From an uncultured Lachnospiraceae bacterium (GTDB lineage: Bacteria; Bacillota; Clostridia; Lachnospirales; Lachnospiraceae), in NCBI GenBank assembly GCA_947178125.1, contig CAMWXB010000001.1, positions 1-64,000 of the forward strand: DNA of 64,000 nucleotides. The letters run 5' to 3'. Below the pieces are notes generated by a model, which saw only the letters and a list, made by a program, of their open reading frames with translations, was not told where the DNA came from and made no database searches. Shown here piece by piece: positions 1-13,235 of this stretch; the first letter of the stretch is position 1; each line of letters opens with the position of its first letter. The translations under genes were made by a program, and so were the position numbers.

Positions 1-20
1 AGATATCTTTTTGGGGAAAC

Positions 21-141
21 GGGGCTAAAAAGTGCTATTTCCCGACAGCCCCTTCAGGGTGAAGAAGACTTGCTATGCAAGTCGCAGAAGTTCTTGGCGA
101 AACAGCCCTTGCTGTGAGCCCTAGAACTTCTCTTCACCCTA
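21..141 (-). repeat. Family A structured repeat, copy after dnaJ
   Basis: Read on the transcript (minus) strand, the element begins at the dnaJ stop TAG. An outer stem AGGGTGAAG/CTTCACCCT (9 bp, perfect) encloses an arm AGAAGTTCT/AGAACTTCT capped by an ACAGC/GCTGT hairpin, then a GACTTGC/GCAAGTC hairpin. It is followed by a separate GGGGCT/AGCCCC hairpin. The same architecture recurs at six other sites in this window. No U-run follows, so it is not an ordinary terminator. Function is unknown. Confidence 0.8.
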
Positions 142-1299
142 TTTTCTGAATCTTTTCTTCGACTTCGGCTCTTCGCCGGAAGATGTCTGCTGTTTCGCAG
201 CATTTAATGTATTCCCTGTCTGCTCATCGAACTGTTTCAAAAGTTCTTTCGCCTCACGGGACAGCTTATCAGGTACCTGCACGACAAGCGTTACATAGTG
301 ATCTCCCCGTATGTCCTTATTGCGCAGGGATGGAACGCCTTTTCCTTTCAGGCGGACTTTCGTATCCGTCTGCGTCCCCGGCTTCACATCATAAATAACC
401 TTTCCGTCCACGGTATCGATCATGATCTCACCGCCGAGCGCCGCTACTGCAAAGGACATGGGAACTGTAGAATAGATATTCGTATCCTGTCTCTGGAAAA
501 TAGGATGACGGCCTACGATCACTTCCACCAGCAGATCGCCTCTCGGCCCGCCGTTCGTTCCCGGCTCTCCTTTATCTCTGATTCTGACACTCTGACCATT
601 ATCAATTCCGGCCGGAATGGATACCTGGATTTTTTTCTTATTGGCTATATATCCCGTTCCACGGCAATCCGGACATTTTTCCTTAATGACCTTACCGGTT
701 CCATGACAATCCGGACAGGTCTGCACATTTCTGACCGTTCCGAAGAAGGACTGCTGCGTAAATACGACCTGGCCTTTTCCACCGCACTTAGGACAGGTTT
801 CCGGGCTGGTTCCGGGCTTCGCACCGCTGCCCCGGCAAGTTGTACACTCATCCTTTAGTGTCAGTTCTATCTCTTTATCGACTCCAAAAATTGCTTCTTC
901 AAAAGTAATACGCACACTGGTGCGGATATTGGCACCCTTCATAGGGCCGTTGCTTCTGCTTCCCCGACGGCCGCCGCCGCCAAAGAAATCGCCAAAGATA
1001 TCGCCGAAGATATCGCCAAAATCCATGCTGTTGAAATCAAAACCGCCAAAGCCGCCGCCTGCTCCGCCTTCAAAGGCTGCATGACCGTACTGATCATACT
1101 GCCGCCTCTTTTCGGGGTCACTCAACACAGCGTAAGCTTCTGAGGCTTCTTTGAATTTCTTCTCAGCTTCCGCATCTCCCGGATTCATATCCGGATGATA
1201 TTTTTTTGCAAGTACTCTGTATGCTTTCTTAAGCGCCGCATCATCAGCATTCTTGTCAACGCCAAGAACTTCATAATAGTCTCTTTTTTGCTCTGCCAT
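139..1299 (-). CDS. dnaJ: Chaperone DnaJ (Hsp40)
   Basis: Co-chaperone that delivers unfolded clients to DnaK and stimulates its ATPase. The 386 aa match a full-length type I DnaJ. There is an N-terminal J domain with the HPD motif (YHPDMNPGD, about residues 35-43), a Gly/Phe-rich linker (about 75-115), four zinc-binding CxxCxGxG repeats ([32 protein letters not shown]) and the C-terminal substrate domains. The ATG is preceded by an AAGGAC site. It is the last gene of hrcA-grpE-dnaK-dnaJ, and the stop TAG lies in the outer stem of a family A repeat. Identification is secure. Confidence 0.98.
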   Translation of the reverse strand: MAEQKRDYYEVLGVDKNADDAALKKAYRVLAKKYHPDMNPGDAEAEKKFKEASEAYAVLSDPEKRRQYDQYGHAAFEGGAGGGFGGFDFNSMDFGDIFGDIFGDFFGGGGRRGSRSNGPMKGANIRTSVRITFEEAIFGVDKEIELTLKDECTTCRGSGAKPGTSPETCPKCGGKGQVVFTQQSFFGTVRNVQTCPDCHGTGKVIKEKCPDCRGTGYIANKKKIQVSIPAGIDNGQSVRIRDKGEPGTNGGPRGDLLVEVIVGRHPIFQRQDTNIYSTVPMSFAVAALGGEIMIDTVDGKVIYDVKPGTQTDTKVRLKGKGVPSLRNKDIRGDHYVTLVVQVPDKLSREAKELLKQFDEQTGNTLNAAKQQTSSGEEPKSKKRFRK

Positions 1300-1403
1300 G
1301 TCCTTAATCCTCCAAGACTCCTCGTCTCAATCATCGTCAATAATAAATCTTCTCGTCCCAAACTCCTCAGTTCAAACCGCTTCTGCCCAAACCTCCTCAA
1401 CCC

Positions 1404-1555
1404 GGAAGAATGTCCTTCCAGGACATTCTTCCAAGCGAAACTTAGAAGTTCTTAGATGCCGTATTCCGGCATCTTAGAACTTCTTTTCGCTTTCGGCATT
1501 CTTAGAACTTCTTTTCGCTTTCGGCATTCCTCAGAACTTCTTTTCGCTTTTGACC

Positions 1556-1558
<3 letters not shown>
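1404..1558 (-). repeat. Family A structured repeat with triplicated 5' arm, dnaK-dnaJ spacer
   Basis: The repeat starts at the dnaK stop on the transcript strand. Three tandem copies of a 27-28 nt unit (GAAAGCGAAAAGAAGTTCT plus AAGAATGCC-like end) precede one 3' half. The last unit folds as outer stem AAGCGAAA/TTTCGCTT, arm AGAAGTTCT/AGAACTTCT and hairpin AGATGCCG/CGGCATCT. It is followed by GGAAGAATGTCC/GGACATTCTTCC, the equivalent of the GGAGAATGCC hairpin of other copies. The short GATTTGC-type hairpin is missing here. The rest of the 256-nt spacer up to dnaJ is purine-rich leader with no other feature. Confidence 0.78.
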
Positions 1559-3436
<1,878 letters not shown>

Positions 3437-3512
3437 CTATAAAATATATATCTTCATTAAATGTTTTAACAATAACCTGCTCATAAATGACTTCTTACCT
3501 GTCCACAACCCC

Positions 3513-3601
3513 GGAACAATGGCTGAAAGCCATTCTTTCAGCTAAAACCTGGAATTTCTTAGACATTGTTCTTTCATGTCTTAGAAATTCTTCTTAGCTT
3601 A
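3513..3601 (-). repeat. Family A structured repeat, grpE-dnaK spacer
   Basis: It starts at the grpE stop TAA on the transcript strand. The outer stem is GCTAAGA/TTTTAGC. The arm AGAATTTCT is continued by AGACAT and closed by ATGTCT plus AGAAATTC. A following hairpin GAATGGCT/AGCCATT ends in GTTCC. The core sequence has diverged from other copies but the pairing is kept, which supports selection on structure. Confidence 0.7.
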
Positions 3602-4240
3602 GTCTTTGACCACGGCTACCATACTATGCCGCACGACACTGCCGCGGTAAGTATATCCTTTCTGCAATTCCTGTGCAATAATGCCGGAACCGTATTCTTC
3701 ACTTTCTACCTGCATGACCGCATTGTGGAACTCCGGATCAAATTCCTGCCCAATCGCTTCAATCGGTTTCACATCGATCGCCTCTAACTCCGTCAAAAGC
3801 TGTTTGTAGATCATTTCCATTCCCTGTGCAAAAGCGCCGCCCTTATCGCTCTCCGGCACTGTCGCCAGACCTCTTTCGAAGTTATCCACGACGGGAAGGA
3901 TTTTCTCAATCACGCTTCTTGCTCCGGTTTCGAACATTGCTGATTTTTCTTTTTCCGTTCGTTTACGGAAATTATCAAATTCAGCCATCTGACGTTTTAC
4001 CCTGTCTTCCAGTTCGTCGATTTTCGTTTTCAACGCTTCCTGTTTCTTATCAACTTTTTCTTTTTTCTTTTTCTCTTTCTTTGCTGCCCTGGAATCCTCT
4101 TTCGCATCAGCGTTCTCTTCCGCTGCTTCTTCCACAGCCTCCGGAGAAGTTCCTTCCGCTTCCTCCTGCGCGTTCATTTCTTCCGTCTGCTCCTCTTTTT
4201 CCAGTTCCTTTTCCAATTCTCTCTCTGCCACAGTCTTCAT
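3599..4240 (-). CDS. grpE: Nucleotide exchange factor GrpE
   Basis: Releases ADP from DnaK during the chaperone cycle. The 213 aa begin with about 75 residues of Glu/Lys-rich low complexity, then a long coiled coil (KIDELEDRVKRQMAEFDNFRKRTEKEK) and the C-terminal beta domain ending in the family signature PEFHNAVMQVESEEYGSG and YTYRGSVVRHSMVAVV. The AAAGGA site sits almost against the ATG, so the in-frame GTG three codons later (at 4231) is a possible true start. It is second gene of the heat-shock operon, 31 nt after hrcA. Confidence 0.97.
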   Translation of the reverse strand: MKTVAERELEKELEKEEQTEEMNAQEEAEGTSPEAVEEAAEENADAKEDSRAAKKEKKKKEKVDKKQEALKTKIDELEDRVKRQMAEFDNFRKRTEKEKSAMFETGARSVIEKILPVVDNFERGLATVPESDKGGAFAQGMEMIYKQLLTELEAIDVKPIEAIGQEFDPEFHNAVMQVESEEYGSGIIAQELQKGYTYRGSVVRHSMVAVVKD

Positions 4241-4271
4241 TCCTTTCTTTCGCCATAATTACTATCAGCTT

Positions 4272-5294
4272 CTATTTCCTGTATAAGTCATCCAACTGGC
4301 TTTTCAGCATCTTCAGATTATGGACTACTTTCTCATAATCCATACGTTTCGGGCCAATGATTCCAATGGTCCCCTTCATTCCCTCATCCAATTCATAAGT
4401 CGCTGTCACAACGCTGCAATCCTTCATTCCCTGGATTGGTGTTTCGTTTCCGATATAGACTTGTATACCTGTATTCTCATCCGCAAGATTTTCCTGTACG
4501 AGTTCGCTCAGGAACTGTTTCTCTTCAAAAGTCGTGATCAACTCGCTGGCTCTTTGATGATCGGAAAGCTCCGGATACTTGAAAAAGTTCTTCGTGCCGC
4601 TCGTATAAATTTCCAAATCTTCATCAGCTTTGATCGCCTCCGCAACGGCATCAATGACATCCGCAACGATTTCACTGTGAATTCCTGCCTGCTGTTTCAT
4701 CGCCGCTATCATGCCAAGATTGATTTCTTCCAGAGACAGTCCGTTCAAATGAGTATTCAGCAAAATATTTAATTTTAATAATGTATCGTTATGCAGTTCC
4801 TCTGAAACAGTCAGTATGGAATTTTTGATCACATTTCCTTCCACGACGATAACTGCAAGAATCTGATTGGCATCCACGCGGGAAAGCTGGATAAATTTCA
4901 GCTTATTACGGCGATACTGCGGGGCCGAGATCATCGCTGCATATTCCGTATTATTCGCCAGAAGCTTTGCGGCCTGCTTCAGGAGATGTTCCATTTTATC
5001 TTCTTTCTCAAGAAGCATCTCCTTCATTTCTTCTACTTCCCGTTCCTTCTCTTCCATCATCCGATCGACATACAGCCTGTATCCTTTATCCGATGGAATG
5101 CGGCCGGCAGACGTATGCGGCTGAAGAATATAACCCAGTTCTTCCAAATCCGCCATTTCATTTCGAATGGTCGCGGAACTCAGATTCAAATCGGTATACT
5201 TGGAAATCGTTCTGCTTCCTACCGGTTCTCCCGTCTCCAGATAGTTCCGGATGATAGCTTGCAATATTTTATATTTTCTTTCATCCAGCTGCAT
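4272..5294 (-). CDS. hrcA: Heat-inducible transcription repressor HrcA
   Basis: Repressor that binds CIRCE and is kept active by chaperonins, so heat stress relieves repression. The N-terminal winged helix is visible (MQLDERKYKILQAIIRNYLETGEPVGS is the start region), followed by the HrcA dimerization/GAF-like domain to the end. I start at MQLDERK (5294), not at the longer ORF start (5318), because the longer start lies inside the CIRCE operator and an AGGAGAG site is 6 nt upstream of 5294. This gives 340 aa, the normal family length. First gene of the operon. Confidence 0.97.
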   Translation of the reverse strand: MQLDERKYKILQAIIRNYLETGEPVGSRTISKYTDLNLSSATIRNEMADLEELGYILQPHTSAGRIPSDKGYRLYVDRMMEEKEREVEEMKEMLLEKEDKMEHLLKQAAKLLANNTEYAAMISAPQYRRNKLKFIQLSRVDANQILAVIVVEGNVIKNSILTVSEELHNDTLLKLNILLNTHLNGLSLEEINLGMIAAMKQQAGIHSEIVADVIDAVAEAIKADEDLEIYTSGTKNFFKYPELSDHQRASELITTFEEKQFLSELVQENLADENTGIQVYIGNETPIQGMKDCSVVTATYELDEGMKGTIGIIGPKRMDYEKVVHNLKMLKSQLDDLYRK

Positions 5295-5311
5295 ACCATT
5301 CTCTCCTATTG

Positions 5312-5338
5312 TTAGCACTCAACCCGTTAGAGTGCTAA
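5312..5338 (-). promoter_or_regulatory. CIRCE operator of the hrcA operon
   Basis: Perfect TTAGCACTC-N9-GAGTGCTAA inverted repeat between the promoter and the hrcA ribosome site. This is the canonical HrcA binding site, so the operon is autoregulated. No second CIRCE is visible in this window. Confidence 0.98.
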
Positions 5339-5352
5339 CATCTTCTAGTGAT

Positions 5353-5381
5353 AAGTTATCACTTCACTATTTAATTGTCAA
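5353..5381 (-). promoter_or_regulatory. Sigma-A promoter of hrcA operon
   Basis: TTGACA, 17 bp, TAACTT on the minus strand, just upstream of CIRCE. A perfect palindrome AGTGATAA-N-TTATCACT (5347-5363) covers the -10 box and could be a second operator. Confidence 0.85.
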
Positions 5382-5422
5382 CACATACGGGAAAAAAATT
5401 TATGAAAAAAATATAAATCAAT

Positions 5423-5467
5423 AAAAAAGCAATCAGTTGAATTTCTTTCTCAAACTAATTGCTTTTA
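5423..5467 (-). terminator. Terminator after the DUF6465 gene
   Basis: Minus-strand GCAATTAGTTTGAG / TTCAACTGATTGC imperfect hairpin followed by a T run. It separates the DUF6465 gene from the hrcA promoter. Confidence 0.8.
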
Positions 5468-5495
5468 GTATGCTGTATTTTCTTTAAATCAATGC

Positions 5496-5942
5496 TTAGA
5501 AGTTGAAACTGTCGCTCACTTCGTTCTCGCTGCCTTTGTTGATAACATAGTATACTTTGCCATCTTCAGGTTTTACATAAAGTTCAACCGTTTTAAAATC
5601 CGCAGGCGCTCTATGCAGATCATATTCCCAGATATCTTTCGTACTTTGTACCAATTCTTCCGGCGTATGCGTATTACCCGCGAACTGTATTTCAACAGTT
5701 GCCTTTACCGCCGGTTTTCTGCCTGCTGTTTTGACCGCTGTTTCTTTAACCTCTGTCGTCTTGGCAGCAGTCTTCTTCTCTACGGCTTTCTTTGTTCCCG
5801 GTTTTCTGCCCGGTTTCTTCTTTGTCGTCTCTGCCTTAGGCGCTTCTTTTACTTCCTTAACTTCTTCTTTTGCATCTGCAGCCGGAACTGCTGCCGACTT
5901 TGCTGCCGTCTTTTCGGCTGCCGCTTTCTTTACTTCTGCCAT
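5496..5942 (-). CDS. DUF6465 family protein with Lys/Ala-rich tail
   Basis: Small basic protein of 148 aa. Residues 1-75 are low-complexity Ala/Lys/Glu, resembling histone-H1-like tails, and contain two AT-hook-like cores (KKKPGRKPGTKK and AGRKPAVK). Residues 80-148 form a compact domain (VEIQFAGNTHTPEELVQ ... VYYVINKGSENEV) that I recognise as the DUF6465 domain common in Lachnospiraceae. Function is not established; the tail suggests nucleic-acid binding (inference). It has a strong GGGAGGAG ribosome site and its own terminator, so it is probably monocistronic, upstream of the heat-shock operon. The sparse upstream 210-nt region contains no other gene. Confidence 0.8.
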   Translation of the reverse strand: MAEVKKAAAEKTAAKSAAVPAADAKEEVKEVKEAPKAETTKKKPGRKPGTKKAVEKKTAAKTTEVKETAVKTAGRKPAVKATVEIQFAGNTHTPEELVQSTKDIWEYDLHRAPADFKTVELYVKPEDGKVYYVINKGSENEVSDSFNF

Positions 5943-6152
5943 GAATATTCTCCTCCCATGTACACATTCATACTTTTATTATGCAGCAATCATCTAGTTC
6001 AATATCTTATAATCTACTGATTTATATAATATTTATATACTATCACTTGATTACAGAGCAATTTTAACTCATAGTATTCAGCCTTGTCAACTAACAAACT
6101 GTCACAAATCCATTATTATTTCTATCCTTTTATATGCGAAATGCTGTAAAAA

Positions 6153-6977
6153 TCAAGAAAAAACAAAATACAGCAGGACTATGACGCCTAAAACAATGCG
6201 GTACCAGCCGAATACTTTGAAATCATGTTTCTTGATATAACCCATCAGAAAACGGATTACAATAACGGATACAAGAAATGCGACAAGCATACCGACAAAC
6301 AGAATGGTAAGCTCCATTCCCGTAAAAACAAATCCGAATTTAACGATTTTTAATAAACTTGCACCGAGCATGACTGGAATTGCCAGAAAGAAAGTAAATT
6401 CTGCAGCAACAGTCCTGGATACGCCGATCAACAGCGCTCCGACGATTGAAGCGCCCGAACGGGATGTCCCCGGAAAAATCGCGGCAATCAGCTGAAATAC
6501 CCCGATCAGCAGCGCTGTTTTATAAGTAATCTGTCCCAGGCTCGCAATGTGAGGCCGCATATTTTTATTGCGGTTCTCGATAATGATAAAAGCAATACCG
6601 AATACGATCAGCGCAGCCGCAACGCACCATGGATTATAAAAAAGCGCATCAAAGACATCATCAAACGCAAGACCGATCACCGCCGCCGGAATGCAGGCTA
6701 CAACAATTTTGATCCAAAGTATAAAAATATCCTTTTTGATAAATGGCTTCCTGCGGTCTTTTAATTCAAAGGGAAAAATTTTATTCCAGAAAAGCAGCAC
6801 GACCGCCAGAATCGCTCCCAACTGTATAACGACCAAAAACATTTCCCAAAATTCTTCCGATACGTCCAGCGTCACGAACTCGTTGAGCAAGATCATATGT
6901 CCCGTACTGCTGACGGGAAGCCATTCCGTAATACCCTCTACGATACCGAACAAGATTGCCTTTAAAATTTCTAACAT
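6153..6977 (-). CDS. uppP: Undecaprenyl-diphosphate phosphatase
   Basis: Membrane enzyme that dephosphorylates undecaprenyl pyrophosphate to regenerate the lipid carrier for peptidoglycan synthesis; also linked to bacitracin resistance (BacA family). The 274 aa are the standard length. The family motifs are present: GIVEGITEWLPVSSTGHMIL (residues about 11-30) with catalytic Glu/Ser/His, and PGTSRSGASIVGALL near residue 170. Multiple hydrophobic helices span the sequence. Its ATG overlaps the end of the upstream patatin gene by 7 nt (ATGTTAG), indicating translational coupling. Confidence 0.97.
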   Translation of the reverse strand: MLEILKAILFGIVEGITEWLPVSSTGHMILLNEFVTLDVSEEFWEMFLVVIQLGAILAVVLLFWNKIFPFELKDRRKPFIKKDIFILWIKIVVACIPAAVIGLAFDDVFDALFYNPWCVAAALIVFGIAFIIIENRNKNMRPHIASLGQITYKTALLIGVFQLIAAIFPGTSRSGASIVGALLIGVSRTVAAEFTFFLAIPVMLGASLLKIVKFGFVFTGMELTILFVGMLVAFLVSVIVIRFLMGYIKKHDFKVFGWYRIVLGVIVLLYFVFS

Positions 6978-7834
6978 GACTCTTCCTCCAAATATTCCAA
7001 CAGTTCCATATAGCAGTTCTCGGCATCCTGATAGCCTTCTTTATAAAGAGCTTCCAGCTTTGCCCTGTCCTTCTCGACTCTCCCAACATTGCTCTTATGT
7101 TTCGGACGGATGACAAATACTTTTCCCTGCTTCTTCAATTCTTCTATATATTGTACCGTACCGTTATAGGCAATATGTCTCTCCCGCATACATTCATACA
7201 CTTTCGGATAACGTACATACCGCGCTTTGATCATAGCGAGTTCTGCCGCACCTGAAGCAGCTCTGACATAGCCTTCCTCTTTCGTCATGACAATGACATT
7301 CGTCCGGTTGCCATCCCGCATGGAACGTCTGATGGGAATCGAATCCGAAATGCCTCCGTCCAGATACAGCCCGTCACCAATCTTCACATTTCTGGAAACG
7401 AGCGGCATGGAACTTGACGCCCGGACTGCAACGATATCTCTGTGCATCTCTTCAAGCTGTATATATTCCGGCTCTCCCGTTCTGATATTGGTAACGACCG
7501 CATAAGCTTTTCCCGGATACCGTTCGAATGCCTCGTAATCATATGGATCCAGATAATCCGGTATCAACCCGTAACACATATCCGCCCCGAATAAGTCTCC
7601 GGTCGTTAACAGACTTTCCACACTGCAGTATGCTTTCTGGTCCAGATAATTGACATTCGTCCGATACGCCCTTTTTCGCTGCTTTGAGAGATAACTGCAC
7701 ATACAGCAGGCGCCTGCGGATACCCCGTAACAACTGGAAAACTCTATCTCCTTATCGAGAAAAAAGTCCAATACGCCGGCCGTATAGATTCCCTTCATAC
7801 CGCCGCCTTCCAAAACAAGTCCGGCCTGATACAC
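6971..7834 (-). CDS. Patatin-like phospholipase
   Basis: Predicted cytoplasmic or membrane-associated serine lipid acyl hydrolase of 287 aa. The oxyanion loop GGGMKG (about residues 10-15), nucleophile elbow YGVSAG (Ser about 41) and catalytic DGG (YLDGGISDS, about 158) are all present, so the Ser-Asp dyad is intact. The start codon is GTG with a strong AGGAGGGG site. The gene belongs to the glpK-aminotransferase-patatin-uppP string, 24 nt from its upstream neighbour and overlapping uppP downstream. The physiological substrate cannot be told from sequence; the neighbours hint at glycerolipid or lipid-carrier turnover. Confidence 0.92.
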   Translation of the reverse strand: MYQAGLVLEGGGMKGIYTAGVLDFFLDKEIEFSSCYGVSAGACCMCSYLSKQRKRAYRTNVNYLDQKAYCSVESLLTTGDLFGADMCYGLIPDYLDPYDYEAFERYPGKAYAVVTNIRTGEPEYIQLEEMHRDIVAVRASSSMPLVSRNVKIGDGLYLDGGISDSIPIRRSMRDGNRTNVIVMTKEEGYVRAASGAAELAMIKARYVRYPKVYECMRERHIAYNGTVQYIEELKKQGKVFVIRPKHKSNVGRVEKDRAKLEALYKEGYQDAENCYMELLEYLEEESC

Positions 7835-7858
7835 CGTAATCCCCTCCTTTTTACTTTT

Positions 7859-10611
<2,753 letters not shown>

Positions 10612-10620
10612 TTATTCCCT

Positions 10621-10649
10621 AGTATATAATATTTTTTTTCTTCTGTTAA
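10621..10649 (-). promoter_or_regulatory. Promoter of glpK operon
   Basis: TTAACA, 17 bp, TATACT on the minus strand, about 67 nt upstream of the glpK ATG. The divergent AEC transporter gene begins at 10761. No cre site is obvious to me by eye. Confidence 0.65.
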
Positions 10650-10760
10650 GCCTCTTCCTATTTTTTTTAAATGTGTTACAATACTGCTTGTGCGCAATCG
10701 CCCTGCGGCATATTCACGAACGTATCATAAATGTCTGATAAAACGGACAAAGGAGTCTTT

Positions 10761-11708
10761 ATGAGTATTACGGTTGTATTGGAACAAATGTTCATTATTA
10801 TAATCCTAATTTTTACAGGCGTATTTCTTTTCCGCCAAAAAATGCTGTCCGAAGATACCTCCAGACAGCTTTCCGGCCTGATCGTCAATATCACAAACCC
10901 CGCCGTCCTGATCTGCTCAGCTTTCGACGATTCTCCGAAAGTGCCGCTTCAGACACTGGGGCTTAGTCTGTGTGTTTTCATTATCTCTTATGGCATTTTA
11001 ATTTTATTCGCCTATCTGATTCCGCTTATATTAAGAGTTCCGAATCATGCACGTTATTCCTACCGGATGCTGACCGTTTTCGGCAATGTCGGCTTTATCG
11101 GCATCCCGTTAGTCTCCGCCGTATTGGGCTCCGGCTCGCTCATTTTCGTATCCATCAATAACCTGATTTATAATGTTCTCGTTTATACCTACGGCATTTC
11201 TACCCTGAAAAGAGCTTCCGTTGCACAGCATCCCGATGCCGCGCCCACGGAACCGGAGAGTATCCTGCACAAGCTGGTGAATGCCGGAACTATTTCCGCT
11301 GTCCTGACAATTGTTTTCTATCTTGGCGATTTTAACGTACCGACAATCATTTCCTCTTCTCTGACATACGCCGGCCGGACTACCACCTTTTTATCCATGC
11401 TGGTGCTCGGCGTTTCGGTCGCGCAAATGGCCCCGAAAGATATTTTTTCCCATCCGGAACTTTATATTTTCGCACTCATCCGGCAGATTCTGCTGCCTGT
11501 CGGCTTTACCTTACTGCTCGGCCTGTTTATCAAAGAACCGCTGATCCTGAATACGACCGCGCTGCTGTTGGCCGTTCCGGCAGGCAATATGCCGCTGATG
11601 CTCTCCAAGCAGCTTCATGTAGAAGAATCGACGATTTCACAGGGGATTATTCTGACGACACTTTTGAGTCTGGTGACGATTCCGGTGGTGACGTTTTTTA
11701 TTTCGTAA
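10761..11708 (+). CDS. AEC family transporter (auxin efflux carrier-like)
   Basis: Membrane transporter of 315 aa with about ten hydrophobic segments arranged as two five-helix halves, as usual for the Mem_trans/AEC family. Typical segments are the N-terminal VVLEQMFIIIILIFTGVFLF, YRMLTVFGNVGFIGIPLVSAVLG and the C-terminal LLLAVPAGNMPLMLSKQ. Members export or import organic acids such as malate; the substrate here is unknown. I start at MSITVVLEQ (10761), which has an AAAGGAG site, rather than at the ORF start (10731). Divergent from glpK, with the decayed island immediately downstream. Confidence 0.9.
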   Translation: MSITVVLEQMFIIIILIFTGVFLFRQKMLSEDTSRQLSGLIVNITNPAVLICSAFDDSPKVPLQTLGLSLCVFIISYGILILFAYLIPLILRVPNHARYSYRMLTVFGNVGFIGIPLVSAVLGSGSLIFVSINNLIYNVLVYTYGISTLKRASVAQHPDAAPTEPESILHKLVNAGTISAVLTIVFYLGDFNVPTIISSSLTYAGRTTTFLSMLVLGVSVAQMAPKDIFSHPELYIFALIRQILLPVGFTLLLGLFIKEPLILNTTALLLAVPAGNMPLMLSKQLHVEESTISQGIILTTLLSLVTIPVVTFFIS

Positions 11709-11753
11709 TGACACTTTTTACGGCAGGCAATCGGCACCAATTGTCATATTGGG

Positions 11754-11996
11754 TCAGATACAAAATGCAGCATAAAGAGGAACCGTCTTTTTCCCGTCCT
11801 CAAAACCAAAGTTTTTCGCCGAAAGCTTAATGGCATAGGTTGGTTCTTCATTCCAAACCATTTTACCACCAGAGGACTTATAAGGTTTTCCATTCTCATC
11901 GGGAAAATCAAATTGTAAGAACCAATAATCGTAAATCGTTTTTTGCCATTGATTCTAATTCTACATTAATTTTATAATTATTTATAATTTTATCAT
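11754..11996 (-). pseudogene. Remnant of type I restriction specificity subunit HsdS
   Basis: Minus-strand translation gives INVELESMAK then, after a one-base shift in an A6 run (11939-11944), IYDYWFLQFDFPDENGKPY-KSSGGKMVWNEE. This is the central conserved spacer between the two target-recognition domains of HsdS. The DNA recognition domains on either side are gone. After NEE the reading frame continues into unrelated sequence (PTYAIKLSAKNFGFEDGKK) and stops, indicating a deletion junction with another gene I cannot name. Clearly non-functional. Confidence 0.85.
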
Positions 11997-12011
11997 ATTC
12001 ATCATTTTTCA

Positions 12012-12197
12012 TCACTTTTTCTTGATTTTCCCTGTATGCTTTAAGCTGTGAAGAATGACACGCTTTAACTTGTTCTCTACGCTTTAGGTTCTTGTATCAG
12101 AAAAATGTACCTCGACAAAATAGGTCATCTTATCAATCTTCTTTTGCAAACAGGGCGTTAATCGCCCTGTGGTGTTGGTCTGAATGTTGCCGCCCAT
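12012..12197 (-). pseudogene. tnpW: Remnant of transposon-encoded TnpW-like protein
   Basis: A strong AAGGAGGAG site precedes an ATG opening MGGNIQTNTTGRLTPCLQKK and YFVEVHFSDT, which matches the small TnpW proteins of Tn1549/CTn-type conjugative transposons. An in-frame TAA at 12084 interrupts it; the same frame then continues SVENKLKRVILH, the expected family C-terminus. So this is a 61-codon gene broken by one stop (or a small indel). It is a marker of a lost integrative element. Recognition rests on motif memory; homology search would settle it. Confidence 0.7.
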
Positions 12198-12214
12198 TGC
12201 TCCTCCTTAATGGC

Positions 12215-12254
12215 AAAAAATAGAGCATATAGATTTCAGTTCCTATATGCTCTA
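12215..12254 (-). terminator. Terminator of the Rpn-family gene
   Basis: AGAGCATATAG/CTATATGCTCT hairpin (11 bp, perfect) followed by TTTTTT on the minus strand, between the Rpn-type gene and the tnpW remnant. Confidence 0.88.
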
Positions 12255-12292
12255 ACGCTATTACTATATTTGATTTTGATTGAGATGATTGA

Positions 12293-13168
12293 TTATGCTA
12301 ACTGCATAACTTCGGCTTCAATTTCCTTTAGTTCGCCCATAGATAAGGACGGTACATAACGTGCAATCTTTTCAAGAGAGAGTTCTCCGTCTTTAATCAT
12401 TCTTTCGGCTGTTTCTCTGTCTTTCTTATGAGCAAGAGTGTTTTCCATATCCTTCCAATAAGTTTTCATTATCTGCTCATCATCAAATAAACTCATCATA
12501 ATCGTCACAACCTCCTTTTCTCTGCTAATCAGATATTCTTTTAAGATATTCCTATCCTTGCAAATACGGATTGTTTCTTTAACCGTCTGCTCTGTCATTC
12601 CATACAGCTTTCTCTGTTCATCAAAAACCTTACAGAAAATAATGTATTGATTGATAATATCCTCTGTGTCGCTCTCAAAAATAATCCTTGCCTTCACCTC
12701 AATATCAATATCCGAACCGTCAAAAAACTCTTGCGATAAAGATATGTTTTCTGGCTTTCTGCCTTTATTACCCGTATAGATGATATACAATTCTGGTTTA
12801 GGCATTTTGACCTTTGTACTCTTATATAGGCTTTGTGATGTCCTCTCAAAATATTCATGGTAACTCTGTGCTAAATACAACAATATTCTGATTAAAATAT
12901 TTACCGTCCAACTGGCTTGTGCCTCCAAAAGCAGCAGTAATCTGTCGTTACCCACCATTATGCCCAAATCATTATAAAGATTATCTGTCAGAACATTGTC
13001 TATCGTTACAATATCCAGTGTGTCCTCTGTTGTGTCCGTATCCTCTGGGTGTAATGTTTTATACAGTTTCAACAAATTCTTTTTATCTTGAAAAAGGTCT
13101 AAAAACACACTGTTTTTTGCGGTACGCTTTGCCTTAACTTCCTGCGTCTGTTTTGTATCGTCCGACAC
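12293..13168 (-). CDS. Rpn family recombination-promoting nuclease/putative transposase
   Basis: A 291-aa protein resembling PD-(D/E)XK Rpn/transposase_31 proteins, which cut DNA and promote RecA-independent recombination. Visible are an N-terminal segment with NSVFLDLFQDKKNLLKLYKTL, then DRLLLLLEAQASWTVNILIR, where Glu of LLEAQ is a likely metal ligand, and PELYIIYTGNKGRKPE. The C-terminal helical half carries MKTYWKDMENTLAHKKDRETAE. I prefer the GTG at 13168, since a GAGGTGG site lies 5-9 nt upstream, over the longer GTG at 13201. It is the only apparently intact gene between broken hsdR and tnpW and has its own promoter and terminator. Confidence 0.78.
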   Translation of the reverse strand: MSDDTKQTQEVKAKRTAKNSVFLDLFQDKKNLLKLYKTLHPEDTDTTEDTLDIVTIDNVLTDNLYNDLGIMVGNDRLLLLLEAQASWTVNILIRILLYLAQSYHEYFERTSQSLYKSTKVKMPKPELYIIYTGNKGRKPENISLSQEFFDGSDIDIEVKARIIFESDTEDIINQYIIFCKVFDEQRKLYGMTEQTVKETIRICKDRNILKEYLISREKEVVTIMMSLFDDEQIMKTYWKDMENTLAHKKDRETAERMIKDGELSLEKIARYVPSLSMGELKEIEAEVMQLA

Positions 13169-13235
13169 CTTACCACCTCGATTTCTAAAAATCTGTGACA
13201 CAAGATACGATATATCCTACTCCTGTCACACTTCA

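Noticed and set aside
21-141. Families A and B as MITEs or IS ends
   Set aside because: No target-site duplications or transposase-like termini seen, and the fixed orientation and stop/start placement do not fit random insertion; kept as an alternative only.
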